A stretch of DNA of 13,028 bases from Candidatus Aenigmatarchaeota archaeon (GCA_020343575.1 CP070801.1:299974-313001), one strand, 5' to 3'. Counted from the stretch's first letter, positions 1-6,911 are shown. Notes: generated by a model not told the origin, from the sequence alone. A program made the numbers and translations.

Positions 1-1
1 A

Positions 2-2056
2 GGATTCTTCTCACCAGCTGAAGCAAGGCCTGCCATGGGATTCCTTATGCTCGGCGCAGCAACCATAATCTATGGGATAGGTCCGGGGACCCAGGAGGTC
101 ATGTCTGCCCTGTTCGGACCTTGGTGGCCAACCATCCAGAACATGTTCGCCTCCATAACAGAACCCATAGGAGAGGCATTTGGTGGGTTTGCAAACACCC
201 TCAGAAGCGGATGGCTGATGCTGACAGACCCTGTTGGCTATGCTACCCAGCTCATGAACGGGACCCATGCAGCGAATCCGATAGGTAAGACAGGCTCCTT
301 GGGGGTGGAAATAACAGACATAACTATATCGTCCATATTGCCAGCGCAACCATATGTAATAACCGCTATGATAAAGAATGAGGGAGCATTCGATGCAGAG
401 AATGTTACTGTTTTCCTGTCAACTGACTATGAAGGGGCTGACAAAGTAAGAGCTAAAGGTCCATCGAAGTGGTGGGGACCCTTACTATTAGTTAAGAAAG
501 CGTGGGAAAGGGATATCCTGCAGTTCCGTGATATATTCGGAATGGATCAACCATTTAACTGCTGGGAGAATGTGAGTCCCAGTGAAGATAAATGTGAAAA
601 CGAATTGACGAGGCAGAACATATGGCAGATAGTGTTCACCAGCGAGACAGGTGTCTCGTGTGATGTTATCGGTTATTACAAGCTAAGGGAGAAGGCCATA
701 CCATTAAAGGTTGCTGTTACCTACAACTACTCCTCTGACTCTGAGGTGGATATTGAGTTCATAAGCAAGAATGAGTGGCAAAGGCTTGCAGAAGCGAATC
801 AGCTAAACCAGAAACTGAGGATTATCCAGTCACAGTACAGCACCGCGCCTGTTGAGTTCCCGATAGGAACACCTGGCCTGAAGAACCCAATACTTGTTGG
901 TCAGGATTTCCATATTGGAATGAGGATTGAGGCCAGTGGTACAAAGGGCAGCATAGAACATGTAGAGAGTGTTGTTCTGGAATATCCGAGTGTTTTCGTG
1001 CGCAAAGGTGATTGTACGCCTGAAGGAAAGGAAGAGCCTTCAGGTAATCCAGACATCACGAGAATGGTATGGAGGGATCGTTCCGGAGGATCCATGGTTG
1101 TCTACTGTCCGTTCAAGGGTCTGGATCCAGAAAAGCTGACAGGTCCTACCAAGACCTATGTTGTGAGTGCGCATGCAAACTACACCTTCACCAAATGGAG
1201 GGAGAAGGACACGAGGATAGAGTTCGGTGGTAAGTGCTGCGACAAGGATGACTGTTTGCAGGGTCAGGAATGCGTAGACGGTATGTGTGTTTCAGAGGGA
1301 GCAGTGGGGCTGGAGTGTGATTTCGAACCCAACACAAGGATGGAATTCAGGGAGATACCAAAATACAAGACAGAGATTGAAACCGCTGTGAGGACCAATA
1401 ATTTGGCCTCACACACAGATTCCAGCTATGCAGCTGAGGCTTTGGTGGCAGCAATAATAGAGAGAGAGAGCAGCTGGAACCCAGGCAGCAAAACCCATGA
1501 GGAAAACGTTAATGATCACTCCTTCGGTCTGATGCAGATAAGGTTCGAAACCGCAAGAGGTTTGGGATTCCCATTCAAAGATTTGGATACACCTGATAAT
1601 TACCCGTGTAATACCAATGACCCAAGCAACCTCTGCTATCCTGCCAGAAACATTGATTACGGAACAAAATACCTGGCACAGAGACTCGAGAGGGCGACCT
1701 CTTTGAGGTGCGCGATATCAAACTACAACGCAGGTAGTGGCTGCCCACTGACCAAGAATAAAGACAACTGTAATTACGTTAAGAACGTCCTGGAGAATTA
1801 TTACAAGTACTACTTCTTCTACGACTACTGTGGCTGGAGGGAGAAGCAGAACCTTGGTAAATGCACGCTAGGGATGGGTGGATGTACAGGTACTACTCAA
1901 TGTGATCAATCGGTTGTATACGGGCCTGATGATGGGGATAAGAAAGCACCCATATGCAGAACAGATCTGAAGCCAAAGGTGTGCTGTCCGCCTTCTGACA
2001 TATTCGATACAAACAAGTGTCAAAACGCGTTTACCACATGGAAAAGTCAGGGCTAA
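2..2056 (+). CDS. Exported/membrane protein with CARDB-like region and SLT (lysozyme-like) domain, 5' end probably cut
   Basis: The frame is open to the window edge, so the N-terminus is probably missing. The first ATG, at 35, has no clear ribosome site. Residues are numbered from that ATG. Residues about 1-25 are hydrophobic and could be a membrane segment. Residues 91-130 (VEITDITIS..., then a KNEGAFDAENVTV stretch) resemble a CARDB/Ig-like adhesion domain. Residues 400-418 form a compact Cys-rich module (CC-x4-C-x5-C-x4-C) of the kind seen in secreted proteins. Residues 470-590 look like a lytic transglycosylase/SLT fold: an ERES motif with candidate catalytic Glu478, SFGLMQI at 496-502 and SNYNAGSG at 562-569. 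The C-terminus is again Cys-rich, suggesting disulfides outside the cell. SLT domains usually cleave peptidoglycan, which most archaea lack, so the target (a bacterial neighbour, a surface glycan, or none) is unknown. The SLT call is fairly sure; the role is not. Confidence 0.8.
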   Translation, partial: GFFSPAEARPAMGFLMLGAATIIYGIGPGTQEVMSALFGPWWPTIQNMFASITEPIGEAFGGFANTLRSGWLMLTDPVGYATQLMNGTHAANPIGKTGSLGVEITDITISSILPAQPYVITAMIKNEGAFDAENVTVFLSTDYEGADKVRAKGPSKWWGPLLLVKKAWERDILQFRDIFGMDQPFNCWENVSPSEDKCENELTRQNIWQIVFTSETGVSCDVIGYYKLREKAIPLKVAVTYNYSSDSEVDIEFISKNEWQRLAEANQLNQKLRIIQSQYSTAPVEFPIGTPGLKNPILVGQDFHIGMRIEASGTKGSIEHVESVVLEYPSVFVRKGDCTPEGKEEPSGNPDITRMVWRDRSGGSMVVYCPFKGLDPEKLTGPTKTYVVSAHANYTFTKWREKDTRIEFGGKCCDKDDCLQGQECVDGMCVSEGAVGLECDFEPNTRMEFREIPKYKTEIETAVRTNNLASHTDSSYAAEALVAAIIERESSWNPGSKTHEENVNDHSFGLMQIRFETARGLGFPFKDLDTPDNYPCNTNDPSNLCYPARNIDYGTKYLAQRLERATSLRCAISNYNAGSGCPLTKNKDNCNYVKNVLENYYKYYFFYDYCGWREKQNLGKCTLGMGGCTGTTQCDQSVVYGPDDGDKKAPICRTDLKPKVCCPPSDIFDTNKCQNAFTTWKSQG

Positions 2057-2066
2057 TAAATTTAGC

Positions 2067-2111
2067 GAAGCCGACTTCTCAAAATTCCGATCATCTGTAC
2101 TGGTCGGCTTC
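2067..2111. terminator. Inverted repeat between convergent genes
   Basis: GAAGCCGAC at 2067-2075 is perfectly complementary to GTCGGCTTC at 2103-2111, a 9-bp stem around a 27-base loop. It lies 10 bases after the stop of the SLT protein and spans the stop codon of the Tat protein, whose last codons form one arm. It could slow or end transcription from either side, but no T-run follows it, so the terminator role is weakly supported. Confidence 0.3.
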
Positions 2112-2702
2112 ACTTCTAAGATTCAAATCAATTATATCCACATTGGCTGTTATAACAACGTCTCTATAGAGTCCTTCTGCAAGGTCTTCTACATTGACAA
2201 TTGGGCTTGCTGCGAAATTCCTTACATTATCACTTGATATTCTTACGTGTCTTCCTATAATCCTGTCAGTGTACTTCTTTGTACCTTTCTCTCCGCCTTC
2301 TATTCCGACCACCCTCAGATTATATGCTCTTTTTCCACCCTTTGTCATCTGGGGATTTTCTCTATGTACTCCTATTGCCTCTTCCCTTTCGATCAGCTTG
2401 TTCTTTTCCTTGTAGTCAATTCTTGGGTGCTCAATATATTCCTGGTCTTCTAGAGAGAGTATAGCTGCTCCAATCTTTAGATTTTTGCACTTACTCATAT
2501 AGACATTGTCGGGTTTTGCTGCAACTACTGTCAACCAATTGTTATATGGTATCTTAAAGCCTGCTATTTCCTCAGGTTTCTCTTCACTGCAAGCTCCGTA
2601 TTGCCCACCTAGAGTACCACCTACACCAACCACTGCACCTGTTGTAAGACCTTTAAGGAATTGCCTCCTTGAGATCTGTTTTTTGGTGAGTTTCTTTGCC
2701 AT
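2091..2702 (-). CDS. Tat-exported protein of unknown function
   Basis: This 203-residue protein starts at the ATG whose complement is at 2700-2702. A GGAGGTG ribosome site lies just upstream, inside the longer reading frame that begins at 2717, which rules out the longer start. Residues 11-17 are SRRQFLK, a textbook twin-arginine motif, followed by a Gly/Val-rich hydrophobic stretch at 18-34. The folded protein is therefore likely exported through the Tat pathway. Cys38 follows YGA, a weak lipobox-like sequence, so lipid anchoring is possible but unproven. The mature part is hydrophilic and rich in Glu, Lys and Asp. It has a further Cys in the KCKNL segment and no cofactor or catalytic motif I recognise. 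It ends convergently with the SLT protein gene. Tat export often goes with cofactor-bearing proteins, but nothing here shows a cofactor. Confidence 0.75.
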   Translation of the reverse strand: MAKKLTKKQISRRQFLKGLTTGAVVGVGGTLGGQYGACSEEKPEEIAGFKIPYNNWLTVVAAKPDNVYMSKCKNLKIGAAILSLEDQEYIEHPRIDYKEKNKLIEREEAIGVHRENPQMTKGGKRAYNLRVVGIEGGEKGTKKYTDRIIGRHVRISSDNVRNFAASPIVNVEDLAEGLYRDVVITANVDIIDLNLRSEADQYR

Positions 2703-2740
2703 TAAAAACACCTCCATTTTATTGTAAAATACTTGACCGA

Positions 2741-2762
2741 AAGATTTATAAACGTTTATAAT
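2741..2762 (-). promoter_or_regulatory. Promoter with perfect 16-bp palindrome upstream of Tat gene
   Basis: The block at 2746-2761 (TTATAAACGTTTATAA) is a perfect palindrome containing a TATA-like box on each strand. On the minus strand the box lies about 40-45 bases before the ATG at 2702, giving a short leader that holds the GGAGGTG ribosome site. The symmetry could also serve as an operator for a dimeric regulator. Confidence 0.45.
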
Positions 2763-2800
2763 TTGTCACTTAAAAATAGTTACATTAAATAATTATGATT

Positions 2801-3640
2801 CTAAACCCCAACCCCGAGCCTTATCATGTCCCTTAGGCCGGGGGCAAGACCGAGAATGAGGATAACGATTTTAAGGAAGTTCTTGAAGTCTCCTTCTTCT
2901 GCGTAGCGGTCCACTATCCAGAGAACCGGGAGGACAACCACAACCTTGAGGAAAAACATGGCAAAGGGTCCCATGATGGGAAAGAACAACCTGGGAACGA
3001 CATGCTGTTCTAGGTAGCCGAAAAGGGTTAGAGCAGTCACGGTGGCGGTGGCATCGAGGAAGTGTGCAACCAGAATCCCTGTATTCTCTATGGAGAAGAG
3101 CTTGTTGAAGGAGGGAACATATCTGGCCATGAATTTCCTGGGAATGAAGAAGACGGCTGCCCACAGGCCAGTGACCTTGATTATCAGGGCTATGGGAAAT
3201 AGGTAGAAAATTGGGAGGATAAGGAAGTTTATTATGCACAATACGATTCCTATCACTAACATGGTCTTCCAGTAAGGGAATTTTGCTAATCTCTGAACGA
3301 GCAGGGAAACCAGCAGAACAAAGAGTGCAAGGGCGAAGGTGATTATGTAGCTCCCTGGCGTGGGGAATATCGGGGACCCGTAAAACGCGTTTAGCTCAGG
3401 CGAAAGGATTCCTGCGTAGGCAGCGTCGTGTAGGACCCTTGTAGTGGAACCCCAGAGTATGAACGGGAGAATCGCGAGGAAAAAGCGGCTGTCTATATGG
3501 ACATCCATCCTCTTAAGCATTCTGTAGACTAGGTAGACCCCTATTACCAAGAGTATCGAATAAACTATGGTGTTTACTGGGTTGTACCAGCCGTTCTGGA
3601 GGATGGGGTTAATGAAGTATTCCTGTATTACATCTGCCAT
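2801..3640 (-). CDS. DUF63 family polytopic membrane protein
   Basis: The 279-residue product starts at the ATG with complement at 3638-3640, preceded by AGGAGAT. The in-frame start at 3667 lacks a ribosome site and adds MLHNIKGDC, so I rejected it. About eight hydrophobic segments cover most of the length, including NTIVYSILLVIGVYLVYRML, FFLAILPFILWGSTTRVLHD and GSYIITFALALFVLLVSLLV. Other traits are the polar HFLDATAT stretch in a late helix and the C-terminal APGLRDMIRLG, typical of the archaeal DUF63 family as I recall it. The length also fits that family. Function is unknown. The gene is divergent from the endonuclease IV-like gene and shares its 70-base upstream region. Family assignment is by eye but fairly secure. 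Confidence 0.8.
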   Translation of the reverse strand: MADVIQEYFINPILQNGWYNPVNTIVYSILLVIGVYLVYRMLKRMDVHIDSRFFLAILPFILWGSTTRVLHDAAYAGILSPELNAFYGSPIFPTPGSYIITFALALFVLLVSLLVQRLAKFPYWKTMLVIGIVLCIINFLILPIFYLFPIALIIKVTGLWAAVFFIPRKFMARYVPSFNKLFSIENTGILVAHFLDATATVTALTLFGYLEQHVVPRLFFPIMGPFAMFFLKVVVVLPVLWIVDRYAEEGDFKNFLKIVILILGLAPGLRDMIRLGVGV

Positions 3641-3710
3641 ACAATCTCCTTTAATATTATGCAGCATGCTGTTTTAAACCTTTTTGTATTTGTGGCGCTA
3701 TAATATAAAT
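3641..3710. promoter_or_regulatory. Divergent promoter region
   Basis: Two TATA-like stretches lie between the divergent genes. TTTTAAAC near 3673-3680 is placed so that rightward transcription would start just before the ATG at 3711. TATAATATAAAT near 3699-3710 is placed, read leftward, to start transcription about 40 bases before the DUF63 ATG, leaving room for its AGGAGAT site. The two promoters would thus overlap. Positions are inferred from spacing only. Confidence 0.4.
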
Positions 3711-4595
3711 ATGACCATGGATACCATCATAAGGAAAAAGGTCCTCAAGATACAGGAAAGGCTGGGGATGAGAATAGGTGTTAACTACGGTAGCAACAAG
3801 ATTCCGGTAGTCAGAACAACGAACCAGACTCTCGAAGTTTTGAGGGATCTGTACAAGGTTGGGCTGAAAGCGTTCGTTCTTCCCAAGGAACAATTTGCAG
3901 GAATAAGCTCTGCCTCAGACCTATACAAGGGTTACTATGGGGATTTGCTCAAGATAAGGGACATTGCAAACAAATTCAACATCGAGCTTGCCCTCCATCA
4001 TCCCTCTCTCTCTGATCAGCCCGACGAAACTCTGAAAACCTTCTGCAGTATTGCCTCGATAATGGACTGTAGAACATTTATAATCCACCCTACATTCTAC
4101 TCAAACATGCCCCAGGATCAGGCACTGAGGCTAGTTGTCTACAAGATAAACGAAATCATAACAGGCTTGAGAACATCTGCAAAGATCGGTATAGAAACAA
4201 CCGGAAGGGTGAAAGAGCTGGGAAGCCTGGAGGATGTTATAGATATTGTGAAGAGGACAAGGGATACAGAACCCGTGGTAAACTGGGCCCACATACATGC
4301 GAGGGGTTCTGGTGCATTGAGGGGTGAAGATGATTTCAGGAGGGTTTTTGACAAGGTCAGGGCAGAGGTTGGGCAGTCCTGGCTTCATAACGCATATTTC
4401 TCGTTTTCAGGGGTTTCCTATGGTCCATCAGGACTGATCAGGCATATCCCTCTTTCTGAATCTGACATAAGCCTTAAGACAATGATAAGACAGTCCATAT
4501 CCTTTGGAGCAAAAGGAACCCTGATATTCGAGGACCCGCAAAAGGAAAAGTTCATTCTGAAGATTCTAGAGGATTTAGGGGACATGGTCAGATGA
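3711..4595 (+). CDS. Endonuclease IV-like TIM-barrel protein (AP endonuclease 2 / sugar isomerase superfamily)
   Basis: The start is uncertain: ATG at 3711 (used here, 294 residues), ATG at 3717, or ATG at 3768 (MRIGVNYG, preceded by AGGAAAGG), where many relatives would begin. Numbered from 3711, residues matching metal ligands of endonuclease IV by eye are His97 (ALHHPSL), His126 (FIIHPTF), Glu162 (GIETTG), His194 (NWAHIHARG) and Glu274 (LIFEDP). Where E. coli Nfo has Asp179 this protein has Asn191. The later His/Asp-His ligands of Nfo are not obvious in the YFSFSGVSYG and LIRHIPL stretches. It may be a DNA-repair AP endonuclease, but the changed ligands leave room for another phosphodiesterase or isomerase activity. 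Its stop overlaps the start of cmk by ATGA, so the two are translated together. Confidence 0.75.
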   Translation: MTMDTIIRKKVLKIQERLGMRIGVNYGSNKIPVVRTTNQTLEVLRDLYKVGLKAFVLPKEQFAGISSASDLYKGYYGDLLKIRDIANKFNIELALHHPSLSDQPDETLKTFCSIASIMDCRTFIIHPTFYSNMPQDQALRLVVYKINEIITGLRTSAKIGIETTGRVKELGSLEDVIDIVKRTRDTEPVVNWAHIHARGSGALRGEDDFRRVFDKVRAEVGQSWLHNAYFSFSGVSYGPSGLIRHIPLSESDISLKTMIRQSISFGAKGTLIFEDPQKEKFILKILEDLGDMVR

Positions 4596-5128
4596 TAATA
4601 ACCATTTGCGGTCAGGCTGGTTCTGGGAAATCATCTGTTGCGGAGCTTTTGGCAAAGAGGCTCGGTTTTAAACGTTACTCTATGGGGGATTTGAGAAGGA
4701 AAGCTGCGTATGAAAGAGGGATGACATTAGCGGAATTCAACAAGCTCGGGGAGAAGGAGGATTTCACAGACAGATTTGTTGATGAACTCCAGGAAAAGCT
4801 CGGAAAGGAGGAGGACAATTTCGTTGTGGACGGCAGGACTTCATTTCATTTCATTCCCCACTCAGTAAAGGTATATCTTCACGCTGATGTAGATGCGAGG
4901 GCAAGGCGGGTTCTCAGAGATGAGAGGAAGGTAGAGAAATTCAACAACCTTGAGGAGTGCAAGAAAGCGTTGGTTGTGAGGGAGAGGAGCGACAACAAGA
5001 GATATAGAAAATATTATGGAATAGATGTAAGGGACAGGAAGAATTACGACTACTGGATTGATACAACCGATCTGACAGTCAAGCAAACCGTGAACAAGAT
5101 TATTAGACTTATGGAGAAGGATTTCTAG
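4592..5128 (+). CDS. cmk: Cytidylate kinase, archaeal type
   Basis: This 178-residue P-loop kinase phosphorylates CMP/dCMP to the diphosphate in pyrimidine nucleotide supply. The Walker A motif GQAGSGKSS is at residues 7-15. SMGDLRRKAA at about 31-40 matches the NMP-binding region of archaeal Cmk, and VDGRTSF is the second strand. RERSDNKRYRKYYGIDVRD holds the Arg-rich lid and the YGID turn, followed by YDYWIDT. The length is typical for the archaeal form, which is shorter than bacterial Cmk. The ATG overlaps the upstream TGA (ATGA), showing coupling to the endonuclease IV-like gene. The AT-rich stretch with short T-runs just after the stop may end the transcript. Confidence 0.88.
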   Translation: MIITICGQAGSGKSSVAELLAKRLGFKRYSMGDLRRKAAYERGMTLAEFNKLGEKEDFTDRFVDELQEKLGKEEDNFVVDGRTSFHFIPHSVKVYLHADVDARARRVLRDERKVEKFNNLEECKKALVVRERSDNKRYRKYYGIDVRDRKNYDYWIDTTDLTVKQTVNKIIRLMEKDF

Positions 5129-5192
5129 GATTCAGAATTCTTTATTTAAGAGTTATCATTAATTAATAGATGTTCATGCTTCACAATAGAAA

Positions 5193-5205
5193 GAAAAATA
5201 TAAAG
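5193..5205 (+). promoter_or_regulatory. TATA-like box with purine-rich upstream element
   Basis: GAAAGAAAAATATAAAG at 5189-5205 looks like an archaeal BRE plus TATA box. Transcription would start near 5225-5230, just before the first hairpins of the gene-free region and about 540 bases before the acyl-CoA dehydrogenase ATG. Such a distance suggests a separate RNA or a very long leader. Confidence 0.35.
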
Positions 5206-5370
5206 TCTTGGGTTAGTTTTGGTTGATCAACTAATCCGAGTTGTTTCCCTCATGGGGTCACAAGAAAGGTTTGTGAAAGGGAAATCGTATGCCAACACAT
5301 GCCTGCACGGACCTTGACAATGTTACCTCTATCTATAAGCTCCTTTTGATTCCGTTAGTCTTTTCTTTTG

Positions 5371-5566
5371 TCTTTTGAAACTTAGGCAGGGTCCTTTTGT
5401 AGCCTTCTTTCCCATTTTGTCCCAAATCCCATTTTGGGGGGAGGTTGGACCCTGTCTATTCTTTATCTATCTTTCGAAACTAACGTGGGGTCCGAGTCTC
5501 TTCTTTTCATAAAAACCCTCCTTTTGTGAAAACCCGCCAGGGTTTAGGATGCGGACCCCCTCTATT
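5371..5566 (+). repeat. Two diverged tandem units with conserved closing stems
   Basis: Unit 1 (5371-5460) and unit 2 (5470-5566) begin with related 24-base blocks, 5371-5394 and 5470-5493, identical at 19 of 24 positions (pattern TCTTTyGAAACTwA....GGGTCC). They end with related 14-base blocks, 5447-5460 and 5553-5566, identical at 12 of 14 (GGACCC..TCTATT). In each unit GGGTCC pairs with GGACCC. The pair A5388-T5453 of unit 1 becomes G5487-C5559 in unit 2, a compensatory change. The interiors are unrelated in sequence but both hold an inner hairpin. This is an old duplication of a folded RNA module. Confidence 0.6.
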
Positions 5567-5574
5567 TGAACGGT

Positions 5575-5644
5575 AATGGTAAAAAGGACGGTTCTTAAGC
5601 TACGTGGGCAATGTTCTTTTACCATTCAATCCACTTTTACCATT
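5575..5644. repeat. AATGGTAAAA / TTTTACCATT inverted and direct repeats
   Basis: AATGGTAAAA at 5575-5584 is complementary over 10 bp to two copies of TTTTACCATT, at 5617-5626 and 5635-5644. The left arm could pair with either right arm, giving two mutually exclusive hairpins, or the three sites could bind a protein. The two right-hand copies lie 18 bases apart, start to start. Confidence 0.5.
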
Positions 5645-5655
5645 TATAGTGAGTT

Positions 5656-5723
5656 GGGTAGGGAGGTTCACCCCTGCTTGTGGACTCCCTGCCCCTTGGA
5701 AAATACATGGGTTGCCAAGCAAC
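5656..5723 (+). promoter_or_regulatory. Strong hairpins upstream of acyl-CoA dehydrogenase
   Basis: GGGTAGGGAG at 5656-5665 pairs with CTCCCTGCCC at 5685-5694 (10 pairs, one G-U). The stem extends inward with TTCAC/GTGGA after one bulged G, leaving an 8-base loop. A second small hairpin, GTTGC-CAA-GCAAC, is at 5711-5723. They end about 45 bases before the ATG at 5769 and may be the last part of a leader or of the candidate RNA. No T-run follows, so they are not a simple terminator. Confidence 0.4.
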
Positions 5724-5768
5724 TACATGATTGAGATAAATTGAAACCATTAAGAATTGGAGGTGAAA

Positions 5769-6911
5769 ATGGATTTTTCACTAACCGAAGAGCAAAAATT
5801 ACTCCAAGGGATGGTCAGAGATTTTGTCCAAAGAGAAATTATTCCTCAGGCAAAATCCTTGGAGGAAAACCACGAATTCCCTCGAGAGATATTAGAAAAA
5901 CTGGCAGACCTGGGAATCTTGGGCATGACTGTTCCTCCTGAATACAAAGGGATGAAAACAGATTCCATCTCTCTTGTCCTTGCCTTGGAGGAATTGAGCA
6001 GGGTCCTGCCATCAGTGGCTGTGATTGTCAGTGTCCATTGCTCTCTCTTCTGCTACTCCATTCTAAAATTTGGAACCCGGGAGCAGAAAGAGAAATATCT
6101 TCCCAAAGCAGCCGAAGGGAAGATACTGGGAGCATTCTCTTTGACCGAACCTGGGGCAGGCTCTGATGCCACTAGCCTGAGGACAAATGCTGTGAAGAAC
6201 GGTAATATGTATATTTTAAACGGGACAAAGAATTGGGTTACAACCGGAAGTGAGGCAGGTGCCCTCGTTCTTTTCGCCATGACCGAGATTAAACCAGGTA
6301 TTAAGAAACTCAGTGCCTTTATAGTTGAGAAGCATTTTCCGGGGTTGAAAATCTCTAAGATAGAAGAGAAAATGGGACTTCATTCTTCCTTGACAGCAGA
6401 GATTTCTTTAGAAAACTGTGAGGTTCCTGCAGAAAATTTATTAGGGGAAGAGGGGAAGGGAGCTTCTATTGCTTTCCACTGCCTTGATTGCTCCCGCATC
6501 GGCATTGCCGCCCAATCCGTAGGACTTTCCCAGCAGGCAATGGAGGAAGCTGTTAAGTATGCCAAACAGAGGGAAGCCTTTGGTAAGAAAATAGCTGAAT
6601 TTCAATCCCTTCAGTTTATGATTGCAGATATTGCAACCCAGTTGGATGCAGCCCGATTGCTTACCTACAAGGCTGCTGATTTATGCGATAAGGGAAAATC
6701 CTTTACTAAAGAAGCCGCCATGGCAAAACTGTTTGCCTCAGAAGCAGCCAATAGAATAGCTTACCAAGCACTGCAAATCCATGGTGGCTACGGCTATTCG
6801 AAGGAGTTCCTCATAGAACGGTTATACAGGGACGCTAGGGTCTTCACCATCTATGAGGGGACTTCTGAGATTCAGCGATTAGTTATCTCAAGATTTTTAT
6901 TGAAAAAATAA
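5769..6911 (+). CDS. Acyl-CoA dehydrogenase (short-chain/butyryl-CoA dehydrogenase-like)
   Basis: This 380-residue flavoprotein introduces the alpha-beta double bond into acyl-CoA (or reduces enoyl-CoA), passing electrons to ETF or a similar carrier in the cytoplasm. The start at 5769 (MDFSLTEEQ) has GGAGGTGAAA directly before it; an earlier in-frame TTG at 5757 contains that ribosome site and is rejected. The first family signature is SLTEPGAGSDATS at 124-136 and the second is QIHGGYGYSKEFLIERLYRD. Glu363 in IYEGTSEIQR sits where short- and medium-chain enzymes keep the catalytic base. Length is typical. No ETF, enoyl-CoA hydratase or thiolase gene is nearby. Six of its 15 Arg codons are CGN, whereas all 12 in rpo7 are AGA/AGG, and it uses ATT more than ATA for Ile; this points to acquisition, probably from bacteria. 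Substrate chain length cannot be told from sequence alone. Confidence 0.92.
   Translation: MDFSLTEEQKLLQGMVRDFVQREIIPQAKSLEENHEFPREILEKLADLGILGMTVPPEYKGMKTDSISLVLALEELSRVLPSVAVIVSVHCSLFCYSILKFGTREQKEKYLPKAAEGKILGAFSLTEPGAGSDATSLRTNAVKNGNMYILNGTKNWVTTGSEAGALVLFAMTEIKPGIKKLSAFIVEKHFPGLKISKIEEKMGLHSSLTAEISLENCEVPAENLLGEEGKGASIAFHCLDCSRIGIAAQSVGLSQQAMEEAVKYAKQREAFGKKIAEFQSLQFMIADIATQLDAARLLTYKAADLCDKGKSFTKEAAMAKLFASEAANRIAYQALQIHGGYGYSKEFLIERLYRDARVFTIYEGTSEIQRLVISRFLLKK

Larger units (their letters stand above)
5206..5756 (+). ncRNA. Candidate large structured RNA or long leader, no protein gene
   Basis: I find no convincing reading frame on either strand here. The plus strand is T- and C-rich with G-runs placed to pair. 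Stems seen by eye are: 5210-5218 with 5229-5237 (one G-U); 5244-5250 with 5278-5284, enclosing 5258-5263 with 5271-5276; 5383-5394 with 5447-5458 (12 pairs, one G-U); 5487-5493 with 5553-5559, enclosing 5513-5519 with 5539-5545; 5575-5584 with 5617-5626; 5656-5665 with 5685-5694, extended inward; and 5711-5715 with 5719-5723. This is many more stems than the coding regions show. No signature of RNase P RNA, SRP RNA, tRNA, rRNA or a riboswitch class I know is present. It could be a stand-alone RNA from the box near 5200, a 5' leader regulating the acyl-CoA dehydrogenase operon, or a decayed mobile element. Confidence 0.4.

Noticed and set aside
11..349. 112-residue minus-strand frame
   Set aside because: It lies opposite the SLT protein gene, has no ribosome site or domain, and shows Cys/Pro-rich antisense composition.
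2194..2727. Several plus-strand frames opposite the Tat gene
   Set aside because: They are Phe/Ser/Leu-rich antisense shadows of a Lys/Glu-rich protein, and the minus strand has a clear Tat signal and ribosome site.
5206..5756. tRNA, RNase P RNA, SRP RNA or known riboswitch
   Set aside because: GGTTCACCCC at 5664-5673 resembles a T-loop arm, but no acceptor stem or anticodon arm surrounds it. Conserved RNase P and SRP sequences and known aptamer motifs are missing.
5129..5768. CRISPR array or insertion sequence
   Set aside because: Repeats are only two diverged units plus short arms, without regular identical repeats and spacers. No transposase fragment or clean terminal inverted repeats were seen.
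5741..5941. 66-residue plus-strand frame at the dehydrogenase start
   Set aside because: It is out of frame with the well-supported dehydrogenase, with no domain, and it overlaps that gene's ribosome site.
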